This document shows positions 41,164 through 51,238 of a stretch of DNA of 64,000 nt, in pieces. Made by a program: the position numbers and the translations under genes. Positions within the stretch are counted from its first letter, which is position 1; every line of letters starts with the position of its first letter. The notes below the pieces were generated by a model, which ran no database searches, had not been told where the DNA came from, and saw only the letters and a program-made list of their open reading frames with translations. The stretch is from Bacteroidales bacterium UBA5326 (GTDB lineage: Bacteria; Bacteroidota; Bacteroidia; Bacteroidales; UBA932): assembly GCA_002408205.1 (NCBI GenBank), contig DHQY01000007.1, positions 62,001-126,000 of the forward strand, in the 5' to 3' direction.

Positions 41164-43931
41164 GGCCATTGCCATTCCTTATCACCTGCCTGTGTATAGT
41201 ATGTTTTGCAGGTTCTCCGATTCCCGCCCGTACCCAGGACAGACAGGATTATCATTTCAGATACGTCACACTGGATTCGCTGGTTAAAGTAGTCGAAAAA
41301 AAGACGGGGTATAGATTTTATTATTCAAAAAATCAAACAGATACCCTATTACTTTCTGTACGTTCCAGGCAAGAGGAAATTATACCTGCGTTGAACCGTG
41401 CGCTTCAGGAAGCCGGGTTCTTTTTATCCCCTGTAGGGGAAAACGGACTGGCTATCACCAAAGGTCAAGGATTGCTTTCCAGTCTTCCCTCAGAATTTTA
41501 TAAGGCAGGAGAGGATAATAAAGCAGATTTTGAAAATGGTAATGATATAATTACAGCCAACGGATCGCAGGTTGCCGACTCGGAAAACCGTCTTTATACG
41601 CTCGGAAATCCCGAACAGGCAGAAATGAAAGGCAGTGTCCGCTTAACAGGGTACATAAGGGATGAGACCACCTCACAACCTTCTGCCGGAATAAGCATTT
41701 ATACAGAAGATAAGAAATACCACGCCATTTCCGATGCCTACGGGTTTTATTCACTCAGCCTTCCCAGGGGTTACGCCACCCTCATAATACAGGGTTTCGG
41801 ATACAAAGACTCGCACCGTCTTATAAGGATTTTCTCTGAGAGTTCTCTCGATATTAACATTGCAGAAGAAGTGTATTCGCTGAGCGGTATTGTAATCTCT
41901 GCGGAAAAAATGGAAAACGTACGCAACGTTCAGCTCGGTGTAGAAAAAGTAAGAGCGGACCGTATACGGCACATTCCCATGGCATTTGGCGAGGCAGATA
42001 TCATTAAGGTAGTACTTACCCTGCCCGGAGTTAAATCAGTGGGAGAGGCATCTGGCGGCTTTAATGTGCGCGGCGGAGCATCTGACCAGAACCTGATACT
42101 TTTTAATGACGGTACCATTTTTAACTCCGCCCACCTGTTTGGCTTGTTCTCTCTGTTCAACAACGACATTGTGAGCAGCCTGGAGCTTTACAAAAGCTCT
42201 ATTCCCGCCAGGTACGGAGGAAGAATATCCTCAGTATTGGAAGTCAATTCAAGGGAAGGAAATAAAAACAAAATTACCGGGTCTGCCGGTATAGGGCTTC
42301 TGACCACAAAGATCACTCTGGAAGGTCCTGTAGTGAAAGATAAAACATCGTTTATTCTGGCCGGCAGAACTACCTATTCAGACTGGTTACTTGGATTGAT
42401 CCCGGAAAACAGCGGATATAACAACGGCTCGGCAAATTTTTACGACCTGAACGCAGGTATTTCACACAAATTCAACGAGAATAACCATTTATACGTCAAC
42501 GGATACTTTTCAAGGGACCGGTTCTCTTTCAACAACGAAAATTCATATGCCTACCAGAATGTGAACACGTCGGTTAAATTCAGGAGTATCCTTTCCGACA
42601 ACTCGACTATGGTGCTCTCTGCCGCCTACGACAGATATAATTACCGTACCCGGGATACGAGTCTGGCCTCAAACGCTTACGATTTGGCCTACAAACTGCA
42701 ACAGATAAGCGCAAAAGCCGATTTTACAACACGCCTGGGACTACATCACAAACTCAATTACGGAGTCAATGCTTTTCTGTATTATATTCATCCCGGGACC
42801 TATACTCCTTTTGGAGAAGCATCGCTTGTAGAATCAGATATTCTGGAACGTGAGCAGGCTTTAGAATCAGCACTTTACATAAGCGATACCTGGGAAATCA
42901 ACCCGAATCTTTCGTTTGAACTCGGACTCAGGTACGGATTTTACTCTGCTTTGGGACCCAAGAATTATTACTTGTACCAAGCGGGCGTTTCCCGGTCAGA
43001 GGAAAGCATAACCGAAACAGTGAACGCTCCCGGGGGAAAGTTCATTAAACCTTACCATGGCCCCGAACTGCGTTTATCTGTGCGTTATGCCTTTACGCCA
43101 ACTTTCTCTTTAAAAGCGGGTTTCAACAGCATGCGGCAAAACATTCATATGTTGTCCAATACCACAATTATTTCTCCCACCGATATTTGGAAACTATCCG
43201 ATGCCAATATTAAACCCCAGCAGGGATGGCAGGCGGCCGCCGGATTATATAAAAATCTATTCGATAACACACTCGAATGTTCCATTGAGGGTTATTACAA
43301 AAATATAAGCGACTATCTTGACTATGCATCTTCTGCCAAACTTCTGATGAATCATCACATTGAGACCGATGTTATTGAAACACAGGGGAAGGCCTACGGC
43401 GTGGAAGTGATGTTGAAACGCAGCTTGGGAAGATTGAACGGATGGCTGTCCTATACCTATTCCAGAACCCTTCTCAGACAAAATGACCCGTCTGTTCCAA
43501 ATCCGGTGAATAACGGCCAATGGTACCCGGCAGCTTACGACAAACCTCATGATGTCAAATTAGTAGGTAATTTTAAAATTACGCACCGGTTCAGTTTTTC
43601 AATGAACCTCGATTACAGCACCGGACGTCCCATCACGCTTCCGGTGGGTAGTTATTATTATTCCGGGGGATGGCGTCTTATGTACTCAGATCGCAACGCG
43701 CACAGAATACCCGATTATTTCCGTATGGATCTTTCGTTCAACATTGAGCCGTCACATAAATTAACCCTGCTCACGCACAGCTCCGTCACCATTGGAGTAT
43801 ATAACGTAACGGGAAGAAAAAACCCTTATTCTGTTTTCTTTAAGAGTGACGGCCACAATAACGTGAACTCGTATATGTTGTCCATCTTCGGATGTCCCAT
43901 TCCTTACATTACATATAACATCAAATTTTAA
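41160..43931 (+). CDS. TonB-dependent outer membrane receptor with STN and CarboxypepD-reg domains
   Basis: 923 residues. Signal peptide ~1-25; an STN (secretin/TonB short N-terminal) domain ~30-105, which usually pairs with an anti-sigma factor or TonB signalling; a CarboxypepD_reg-like segment ~160-245 (GYIRDETTSQPSAGISIYTED); a plug at ~265-385 (GEADIIKVVLTLPGVKSVG, GGFNVRGGASDQNLILFNDG); and a beta-barrel to the end. No FecI/FecR-type sigma/anti-sigma genes were seen beside it. The ligand is unknown; the DUF4249 partner is found with receptors for small molecules and peptides. Confidence 0.92.
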   Translation: MRPLPFLITCLCIVCFAGSPIPARTQDRQDYHFRYVTLDSLVKVVEKKTGYRFYYSKNQTDTLLLSVRSRQEEIIPALNRALQEAGFFLSPVGENGLAITKGQGLLSSLPSEFYKAGEDNKADFENGNDIITANGSQVADSENRLYTLGNPEQAEMKGSVRLTGYIRDETTSQPSAGISIYTEDKKYHAISDAYGFYSLSLPRGYATLIIQGFGYKDSHRLIRIFSESSLDINIAEEVYSLSGIVISAEKMENVRNVQLGVEKVRADRIRHIPMAFGEADIIKVVLTLPGVKSVGEASGGFNVRGGASDQNLILFNDGTIFNSAHLFGLFSLFNNDIVSSLELYKSSIPARYGGRISSVLEVNSREGNKNKITGSAGIGLLTTKITLEGPVVKDKTSFILAGRTTYSDWLLGLIPENSGYNNGSANFYDLNAGISHKFNENNHLYVNGYFSRDRFSFNNENSYAYQNVNTSVKFRSILSDNSTMVLSAAYDRYNYRTRDTSLASNAYDLAYKLQQISAKADFTTRLGLHHKLNYGVNAFLYYIHPGTYTPFGEASLVESDILEREQALESALYISDTWEINPNLSFELGLRYGFYSALGPKNYYLYQAGVSRSEESITETVNAPGGKFIKPYHGPELRLSVRYAFTPTFSLKAGFNSMRQNIHMLSNTTIISPTDIWKLSDANIKPQQGWQAAAGLYKNLFDNTLECSIEGYYKNISDYLDYASSAKLLMNHHIETDVIETQGKAYGVEVMLKRSLGRLNGWLSYTYSRTLLRQNDPSVPNPVNNGQWYPAAYDKPHDVKLVGNFKITHRFSFSMNLDYSTGRPITLPVGSYYYSGGWRLMYSDRNAHRIPDYFRMDLSFNIEPSHKLTLLTHSSVTIGVYNVTGRKNPYSVFFKSDGHNNVNSYMLSIFGCPIPYITYNIKF

Positions 43932-43941
43932 GCCTGACAAG

Positions 43942-45114
43942 ATGAAGAAACAGATCATAAAAGCATGCACGGTTCTTACAGGCACAATACTTATTTCCTG
44001 TGTTGTACCTTATGAACCTGCCGCACTGACAGACCGGGAGGGTTATATTGTGGTGGAAGGCAACATTTCGCTCACAAGCCCATTTACCATTCAGATTTCA
44101 CGCAGCGCCGGCATATCCTCCGTTCAATCGGGCGCAAAAAATATAAAATATGAGAGAACGGCCAATGTGTATGTCCGTGACAGGCAAAACAATACCTATG
44201 CTCCTGTTTCCGTGTCTCAATTTGGAGAATATTTATTTGATTTCAGCTCGCAAGATCCGGATCCAACGGGTGAATACCAACTGGTCATCCACTCCGGACT
44301 GGACGGAAATACCTATGAGTCTGAATTCGAACAGGCAACACTAAGCGGAACCATGGAATTGTCTTATGTCAAAGACGAAACTGCACAGGAATTCCGGATA
44401 CTTGTGAATTCACATGATCCGGGAAAGAACTCCCGGTATTATTACTGGACGTATATTGAAACCTGGGATTACGTAAGCAGGATCAGGTCTGATTGTTATT
44501 TTAACGGTATTAAAGTGGTAAAGGTGCAAGAGCCATCCTATATGTACCGATGCTGGAAAAGCGAACCTGCTTCGGATATCCTTCTTCTGGAAACAACAAA
44601 TCTGTCAGAAGACAGGGTCAAAGATTTTCCCATACGAAAAATACCATATAAAAACATTCGGATAAGCCAGCACTACAGCATTGAAGTAACACAGACCATA
44701 CTTACACCTCAGGCCTATGAATACCTCGAGACCATGCGTAAGAATTCAAACGACGTAGGAGACCTTTTCTCTCCCCAACCGAATGAAATCAGGGGAAATA
44801 TCCGTTGCGTCAATGATCCTGACGCTTTCGCCATTGGCTACATTTCTGTATGTAATTCCGGCAGGCAACGCTTGTCTGTGGATTGCACCGAATTGCCCGA
44901 GGTTTACGAAACTCTTCTTGAAGACACCATCATGTCCCTAAAAAGCAGACCATACGATCTATCCATTCTTGTGGGCTTGTGCTATTCACCCTACATGATT
45001 GATGAACAGATGGGTGTTAGTTTCTGGAATCTGACTCGTTGCGTAGACTGCAGGTACTTTGGAGGCGAGCCTGTAAGGCCTTCTTTCTGGCCCGAAGTAT
45101 GGCCCACATATTAA
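43942..45114 (+). CDS. DUF4249 lipoprotein
   Basis: 390 residues with a lipoprotein signal, lipobox ILISC (Cys20). The N-terminal block (GYIVVEGNISLTSPFTIQISRSAGI) is the DUF4249 beginning. These proteins follow TonB receptors in Bacteroidota and may act as surface lipoprotein partner in the way SusD does for SusC, though the fold differs. Starts 10 bp after the receptor stop. Confidence 0.87.
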   Translation: MKKQIIKACTVLTGTILISCVVPYEPAALTDREGYIVVEGNISLTSPFTIQISRSAGISSVQSGAKNIKYERTANVYVRDRQNNTYAPVSVSQFGEYLFDFSSQDPDPTGEYQLVIHSGLDGNTYESEFEQATLSGTMELSYVKDETAQEFRILVNSHDPGKNSRYYYWTYIETWDYVSRIRSDCYFNGIKVVKVQEPSYMYRCWKSEPASDILLLETTNLSEDRVKDFPIRKIPYKNIRISQHYSIEVTQTILTPQAYEYLETMRKNSNDVGDLFSPQPNEIRGNIRCVNDPDAFAIGYISVCNSGRQRLSVDCTELPEVYETLLEDTIMSLKSRPYDLSILVGLCYSPYMIDEQMGVSFWNLTRCVDCRYFGGEPVRPSFWPEVWPTY

Positions 45115-45133
45115 TTATTTCCCGTCATATACT

Positions 45134-46834
45134 ATGAAAAAATTCCACATAAGTATCTTTTTCTTCATTATTACTGCTGCTGCTTACGCATCTCCGGGAA
45201 TATTGCGTGAAAGAATGTATATCGCCACAGATAAGGAATGTTACCTGTCCGGAGAAAATGTCTGGCTTTCTGCTTTCTGTTTTGATCTGAATACCGGAGC
45301 TGCATCCAATGGCAGCGCCGTGGCCTATATAGAACTACAGAACCTCTCCCGGTCACTTGTGCAGGCAAAGATTAAGCTGTCCCAGGGCCGGGGATCGGGA
45401 CATCTCGCCCTACCCCTCACTTTGCCCACCGGAATCTACCGGCTGACCGCCTATACACGTTACATGCTTTCAGAAGACAAGGAGATATTTTATGCCAGAT
45501 ATATCACGGTATATAACCCGCAGACTTCGCTTCGCTCAGATAACGTGATCGTTGCCGGAGAAGGAACGACAGATATGACCGCTCCTGTTAGGACGCTTCT
45601 TTCGGGGAAAAACCCCCGGCTTATAACCCTGAGTACAGACAGGGAATCGTATGCCCCCAGGACCCATTTTAAAATGTTCATTGAAAATCATACGGGAGAA
45701 ACAGTTTCAACCTCCGTATCGGTTTTTGCCGTTGACTCGCTCAATCATTATTGTAATCCTTCTATCACGGAATATATCCCTTCCATTCCGTGCGAAGGAC
45801 TGAAAGAAGTAACGGGAGAATATGCGGATTACGCAGGAGAAGTGATTTACGGTCATATAGTTGACCAGGATAACAACCGAGTGGCAAATTCGGGTTTATT
45901 TTATGCAAATATATCCATTGCCGGACAGGATATCCAGTATTATACTGCAGGAGTGTCTGAAAACGGCGATGTACGTTTTTTTACTTCTAATCTCTACGGC
46001 GACGGTGTTCTGGTAAGCCATGTTCCCTCATACAGCCAAACGGTGTATCATTTGGTTTTGGAGCCTGCGTATGCTCAATTGCCTGTAAATGATCTGCCGG
46101 TTTTAACGCTCGACCCTGCACAGAAGGAAAGCCTTCTCAAACGCAGTACCGGCGTTCAATTACACCACGCCTTTCGTCTGGACACTCTCGACAAAAAAGA
46201 AAGGCTGTCTTTCAATCCCCTGTTTCAGAACACAGGCATTACATACAAACTGGATGAATATACCCGCTTCCCGGTCATGGCCGAGGTAATGATTGAATTT
46301 ATCAAGGAAGCCCGTTTCAGGACCGTTGACGACAAACATGTACTGCAAGTCCGAATCAAAGATGCGGCGGGCGTTCCGTATTATCTTCAGGACCCAACTC
46401 CGCCGCTGATTCTTTTGGACGGGATACCTGTTCCGAATCATGAGACCATATATAAATACGACCCCAACCTTATTGAAAGCATCACGATCTATCCGCACCA
46501 GTATGCCTTCGGGTCCATTTATTATTCTGGGATTGCTTTCTTTAAAACATACCAAGGTAATTTTTCCAATCTCAATATGGACCAATCCATAAGGGTACAG
46601 GATTTTCAGGGAGTACAGAACGTGCTGCTTCCGGGTATCGTTCCTCAGGGGAACCGCCTTCCGGACCGGAGACACACTTTATACTGGAACCCCCGCGTTG
46701 ATCTGCAAAAAGACCGTTTTACCACCCTTGAAGGGTTTACTTCCGAATGTAAGGGAACCTATTGTGTGGTTATTGAAGGAATGGGCCTGAGCGGCACTCC
46801 GTTCAGGTCAGAATGCATCTTTGAAGTAAAATAG
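45134..46834 (+). CDS. Exported MG2-like protein of TonB operon
   Basis: 566 residues with a signal peptide (ends YAS, ~residue 19). The first ~120 residues (RMYIATDKECYLSGENVWLSAFCFD, then LPTGIYRLTAYTRYM) match the alpha-2-macroglobulin MG2-like beta-sandwich seen in Bacteroidota surface proteins, and a second similar block starts near 165 (STDRESYAPRTHFKMFIEN). The C-terminal part has a plug-like segment (PPLILLDGIPVPNHETIYKYDPNLIESITIYPHQYAFG) as in TonB plugs, without a barrel. Function unknown; last gene of the operon. Confidence 0.8.
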   Translation: MKKFHISIFFFIITAAAYASPGILRERMYIATDKECYLSGENVWLSAFCFDLNTGAASNGSAVAYIELQNLSRSLVQAKIKLSQGRGSGHLALPLTLPTGIYRLTAYTRYMLSEDKEIFYARYITVYNPQTSLRSDNVIVAGEGTTDMTAPVRTLLSGKNPRLITLSTDRESYAPRTHFKMFIENHTGETVSTSVSVFAVDSLNHYCNPSITEYIPSIPCEGLKEVTGEYADYAGEVIYGHIVDQDNNRVANSGLFYANISIAGQDIQYYTAGVSENGDVRFFTSNLYGDGVLVSHVPSYSQTVYHLVLEPAYAQLPVNDLPVLTLDPAQKESLLKRSTGVQLHHAFRLDTLDKKERLSFNPLFQNTGITYKLDEYTRFPVMAEVMIEFIKEARFRTVDDKHVLQVRIKDAAGVPYYLQDPTPPLILLDGIPVPNHETIYKYDPNLIESITIYPHQYAFGSIYYSGIAFFKTYQGNFSNLNMDQSIRVQDFQGVQNVLLPGIVPQGNRLPDRRHTLYWNPRVDLQKDRFTTLEGFTSECKGTYCVVIEGMGLSGTPFRSECIFEVK

Positions 46835-46836
46835 GT

Positions 46837-48114
46837 CTATCGGCCCGTTACCTGAAGGTATTTGCTCTTAGCCAGCCGGTAAGCTTTATAGGCTTCGGTC
46901 CTGTTATCATAACTGACCTGAAGGAAACCCTGGGCAGCAAGCAGTTCTGTCAGGCTGACCGTCCCGGCATGAAAATATTCACTATTCAGACGGGCATTTT
47001 CCTGCGATTCTTCAACAGACAGATCGGCCAGAAGCAATTTCTCATAGGATTCAACAAAAGTGCCCCATGCCTGTTGTATCTGCATTAAAAGCTGTTGATA
47101 GCCGTCTTCCTGTCTTATTACGGCACGTTTCTCGGCCAGCTGCTTTTGTTTTATGGTATGCAGTCCTCTTCCCCAATCCGAAATGGGAACTCTCACGGCT
47201 GCAAGAACAGCCCCGTTCCAATTGTTTTTATCCAGAAAATTTTCGTAATAATAAGCCGCTCCCACTCCGGCCTGGGGAAGGTAACCGGCCGTTTCTATCT
47301 TTTTTTCCAGACGGGCAGCCTGCACCCCCAAATCAAGTAATTTGTATTCAGTGCGTAATGCAAGTGCAGAAGCCGGATCGGTGTAAAAATCCAGCGGATT
47401 GGCAGGAATCGTACTCTCCGGAACAACAATGTCAAATCCATCCAGTGAATCCACCCTTTTTCCAACTTCCCTGGCTAAAGCCATTTTGCACAGGAAAATA
47501 CCGTTTTCCAATTCAATTTTCTGACTGGCAAGTGTGTTTTTCTGTAACTTCACCTTCAACACATCGTTCTGACCCAGGATACCCACTGCATGTGCCTGCT
47601 GAACATCTTTATACAGAGAATCCAGCACATTCTGCATGATGGCTACGGTCTTTCTTTTTTCGTAAAGTGTAACAAGTGTCCAGAAGTATTCTTCGGTCTG
47701 GGCAAGCACTTCGTCCCGGTTTTGAACGGTAAAAAGTTCACTTGCCTGAATGCCAACCTGCGCCAGTCTTATGGAGTTAATAATCTTCCCGCCCATAAAA
47801 ACCGGCTGGACAGCCATCACACTGGCCATCATACCGTCCTGCAGAAACTGCATCTTGCCGAGAATGCCAAGATCGAGATTAATAATGGGATTCCGGGCTT
47901 CAAAGATCATACCCATTCCGGAAACGTTCGGAAAAAGATAACTGATAGCCTGTTTCTTCATCAATCCCGAGATTTCTTCCTGAATACGTTTATCACGCAA
48001 CTCAGCATTGTTTTCTGTCGCCATGGTTTTGCATTCTTCCAGCGAATAGGACTGAGCCAACAGACCGGCAGAAAAAAATGTAAAAATAAAGCTTATATAG
48101 AAAGCGTTTTTCAT
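46837..48114 (-). CDS. TolC-family outer membrane efflux protein
   Basis: 425 residues from the ATG at 48114, 4 bp after the RND stop; the longer frame begins inside the RND gene. Signal peptide ~1-20 (ends LLAQ), then SYSLEECKTMATENNAELRDK, with the two repeats of coiled-coil helices and beta strands typical of TolC-type channels. It would form the outer membrane duct of the pump encoded upstream. Convergent with the TonB operon, only 2 bp between stops. Confidence 0.9.
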   Translation of the reverse strand: MKNAFYISFIFTFFSAGLLAQSYSLEECKTMATENNAELRDKRIQEEISGLMKKQAISYLFPNVSGMGMIFEARNPIINLDLGILGKMQFLQDGMMASVMAVQPVFMGGKIINSIRLAQVGIQASELFTVQNRDEVLAQTEEYFWTLVTLYEKRKTVAIMQNVLDSLYKDVQQAHAVGILGQNDVLKVKLQKNTLASQKIELENGIFLCKMALAREVGKRVDSLDGFDIVVPESTIPANPLDFYTDPASALALRTEYKLLDLGVQAARLEKKIETAGYLPQAGVGAAYYYENFLDKNNWNGAVLAAVRVPISDWGRGLHTIKQKQLAEKRAVIRQEDGYQQLLMQIQQAWGTFVESYEKLLLADLSVEESQENARLNSEYFHAGTVSLTELLAAQGFLQVSYDNRTEAYKAYRLAKSKYLQVTGR

Positions 48115-48118
48115 TAGG

Positions 48119-51100
48119 CTATATATTTTCCGGTTCAACAATATCCATACTCTTGTCCTGTTTGCGATAAATAAGCCAGTAAACAACAGGCAGGGCGAAC
48201 GATACAAAAAACATGGCAGTCATAACGCCAAAGCATATCACAGTGGCCATAGGAGCCCATAAGGTATCGTTACTTATGATCATGGGAATAACACCCATGG
48301 AGGCGGCGGCTGAAGTCAGGAATATGGGACGGATACGCCTGCAGCCGGCTTTAAAGGCTGCTTCTTTAACAGATATGCCTCCAGAACGAAGTTCCTCGGC
48401 ATAATCGAACATAAGAATGCCGTTTCTTACCACAAGTCCAATAAGACTTACCAGTCCAAGAAACGAAGTCAGGCTGAAATTCAGGCCCATTATCCAGGTA
48501 CCAACGAAAGCACCCAGAATACTGAGAGAGGTTGATGCCAACACAAGAAGCGCCAGGGATATTTTCTGAAAATGGAAAAGAAGAATAAGAAAGATCATAA
48601 GAATGGCAATAGCCACTCCCTTAAGTATGCCGGGCATCAAATCCTTGTCGGCCGTATATGTGCCTCCGTATGATACGGTGATTCCATCGGGCGCAGGGTG
48701 TTTATCCACCACATCCTGTACCAGATGGAAAACATCGGATGATATTTTCCCGTATTCCATATCCATCATGAGTGTAAGTGTCGGGAATCCGTTTCTGCGA
48801 ACGATCTGTGAAATATGCCAGTCGGGAGAAATGGTTGCCACCTGCCGTAGCGGAACGCTTACACCGGGTATAAGACCCTGCACGTATTCATTGCCCAACC
48901 GTTCAGGCGTAGGAGGATCCTGACTCCTGTCGGTGCGGATATTTACCGGCAGTGCGTTTTTCCCTTCCCAGACGCTTGTTACGGGAATACCGGTGTAGCG
49001 TGAGGCAAGGTTCAGCGAAAGAAGCCCGGGATTAATCCCCACACGGGCAGCCTCCGTTTCGTTTACATTTATATTGACTCCCGGCTGGATACCCCAGAAA
49101 TCGCTTCTGACCTGGGCAATGTATGGCAGCCCTCTAAAGTCTCTCGTTAGCGTATCTGCAAAACGCATGAGCGCGCTTTTATCCTGTCCCTGTAGCCTGA
49201 CTTCCACTTCGTTCGAAGTCATGAGCGAGTAATCGAGCCGCCTGACACGCACGTACGTGTTGGGAAAGTAATTCATGTACTTTGCCTGGTACTCTCTTAC
49301 GAGCTCTTCAGTCACTTTAGGCGAAGGTGTATTTACAATGAACTGTGCAAAATTTGATCCCGGCATCTGGGGCGAGTAAGTAGCCTGGAAACGGGGTGAT
49401 CCCTGTCCAACGAAAGAAGTAACCGAAATCACCCGCTTGTCTGTTTGAATAAGCCGGCGAAGCGAGTCAGACACGACTCCTGTTTCTTCAAGGGAAGATC
49501 CAAACGGAAGATAGAATTCCACAACAAACTGATTCCTGTCTGCCATGGGCATTAACCGGTGAGGCAACTGCGGATATACAAAGAACGGCAGAATAAGAAT
49601 AAGAGCAACGCTCACGATCACCACAACGGGGCGGGCGAATGCCTTACGAAGCGTCCGTTCATAGAAACCTTCGAACATTTCCAGCATAGACCGGCCCTTT
49701 TTGCTCTTCATACGCTGCTTCTCTGCCACCTGGTGCAAGCCTTTCCGAATGGTGAAATATTGTACATACGGGATATACAACATGGATACAAGCAACGATA
49801 TGGTAAGGGTGATGGAAATAGTCCATGGAGCCATGAAAATGAACTCCATAAAATTATCCGGAAATGTAAAGTAAAACGGGAAGAAAGTTATACTTATGGC
49901 CAGTGTCGCGGAAAAAACAGATTTGAAATACGTCTTGGCAGCAGTAATAGATGCTTTCCAACGGCTCATGCCCTTGTCCAGCATAGTCATATAGTTGTCT
50001 ATCACCACAATACTATCATCTACTACCATCCCTAACACTACCAGCAACGAAGCCAGGGTCACTGTATTGATCTCAAAACCGCAGGCATGCATTATACCCA
50101 GTGAAATAAAGATGGTTATAGGAATAGATGTTGCGGCCACAGCAGCCACTCTAAGTGGCAACATAATGATTATCACAGCAATGACAGCAAGAATTGCTAT
50201 AAGCATTTCCCTGAGGAAAGCATAAACAGACGTACTTACTACCTGTGGCTGGTCTGCAATACGGAAAACGCTCACATCCGGGGGAAGTTCAGATTCAAAT
50301 TGTCTGAGCACAACGTCTACCTGACGGCCCAGATCCACAATGTTGTTGCCCTTTGACATTTCCATGGAAAGAAGCAGGCATTTGCGGCCGTTGTTTGTTA
50401 TGTAACTCGATGTTTTGGAATATTCTTTTACTACCCTGCCAATATCTTTCACACGCAAAATATTGCCCGAAGGATCGAAATAAACGACCTGATCCTGAAT
50501 CTCCTGAATACTCGTAAATGAGTTGTTCAGGTGAACGGGGATAGCTTGTACATCGGAAGAAACTGTTCCCGCCGATGTCAGCAGGCCTCCGGCAAAAAGC
50601 TGTGCCATGACCAACTGTGAATTAATTCCATAGGTGGCCAGCTTGTCTTTATCGAGGTATATATTTATTTCTTCTTTCTGCATGCCGTAACGCCTGAGGT
50701 TACTGACAATGGGAAGCGGTCTGAGCCGGTCTTCCAGGATTTCCAGCAGATCGCTCAACTGCTGATAGGTTTTGGTGTCACTTTCCAGGGTTATGAGAAT
50801 GGCCGAGGTGTCTGCAAACTCATCTATGATCAGCAGGGCCAGAACACCCGGAGGCAATTGTGATTTAAGCGTCTGAAGGTTCAGTCTGAGATCAGAAAAA
50901 AACTCCTTTGTATCATCTACCGACTCCATCAGTTCTAGCACAATATACACCATTCCGTCCCGTGTCATGGAATAGGTATTGGATTTCTTAACGTCCTTAT
51001 AACCGAGAATATGTTTCTCGAGCGGTTTGGTCAGCTGCTCCTCTACCTGCTCCGATGTAGCTCCCGGGTATACACCTACTACCACACCATTGCGGATAGT

Positions 51101-51238
51101 AAAATCGGGATATTCTTTTTTGGGCATTTCGGGCAGGGCATATATACCTATGCCTACCAGCAAGGCAACCAGAAGCAGAACGATCTTATGATTATGCATT
51201 GTCCATTCGACAATGCCGAGCTTCTTCTTATTATTCAT
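48119..51238 (-). CDS. RND efflux pump (AcrB/HAE1 family)
   Basis: 1039 residues, the usual length for AcrB-type pumps. It has 12 membrane helices in two sets, TM4 motif GMVVDDSIVVIDNYM with the proton-relay aspartates, and the second-half FLGLVSLIGLVVRNGILMFDYAEEL. Two large periplasmic porter/docking loops. With the membrane-fusion protein upstream (8 bp overlap) and TolC downstream it forms a complete tripartite exporter. Substrate not predictable; the RNGILMF motif is seen in both multidrug and other HAE pumps. Confidence 0.93.
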   Translation of the reverse strand: MNNKKKLGIVEWTMHNHKIVLLLVALLVGIGIYALPEMPKKEYPDFTIRNGVVVGVYPGATSEQVEEQLTKPLEKHILGYKDVKKSNTYSMTRDGMVYIVLELMESVDDTKEFFSDLRLNLQTLKSQLPPGVLALLIIDEFADTSAILITLESDTKTYQQLSDLLEILEDRLRPLPIVSNLRRYGMQKEEINIYLDKDKLATYGINSQLVMAQLFAGGLLTSAGTVSSDVQAIPVHLNNSFTSIQEIQDQVVYFDPSGNILRVKDIGRVVKEYSKTSSYITNNGRKCLLLSMEMSKGNNIVDLGRQVDVVLRQFESELPPDVSVFRIADQPQVVSTSVYAFLREMLIAILAVIAVIIIMLPLRVAAVAATSIPITIFISLGIMHACGFEINTVTLASLLVVLGMVVDDSIVVIDNYMTMLDKGMSRWKASITAAKTYFKSVFSATLAISITFFPFYFTFPDNFMEFIFMAPWTISITLTISLLVSMLYIPYVQYFTIRKGLHQVAEKQRMKSKKGRSMLEMFEGFYERTLRKAFARPVVVIVSVALILILPFFVYPQLPHRLMPMADRNQFVVEFYLPFGSSLEETGVVSDSLRRLIQTDKRVISVTSFVGQGSPRFQATYSPQMPGSNFAQFIVNTPSPKVTEELVREYQAKYMNYFPNTYVRVRRLDYSLMTSNEVEVRLQGQDKSALMRFADTLTRDFRGLPYIAQVRSDFWGIQPGVNINVNETEAARVGINPGLLSLNLASRYTGIPVTSVWEGKNALPVNIRTDRSQDPPTPERLGNEYVQGLIPGVSVPLRQVATISPDWHISQIVRRNGFPTLTLMMDMEYGKISSDVFHLVQDVVDKHPAPDGITVSYGGTYTADKDLMPGILKGVAIAILMIFLILLFHFQKISLALLVLASTSLSILGAFVGTWIMGLNFSLTSFLGLVSLIGLVVRNGILMFDYAEELRSGGISVKEAAFKAGCRRIRPIFLTSAAASMGVIPMIISNDTLWAPMATVICFGVMTAMFFVSFALPVVYWLIYRKQDKSMDIVEPENI

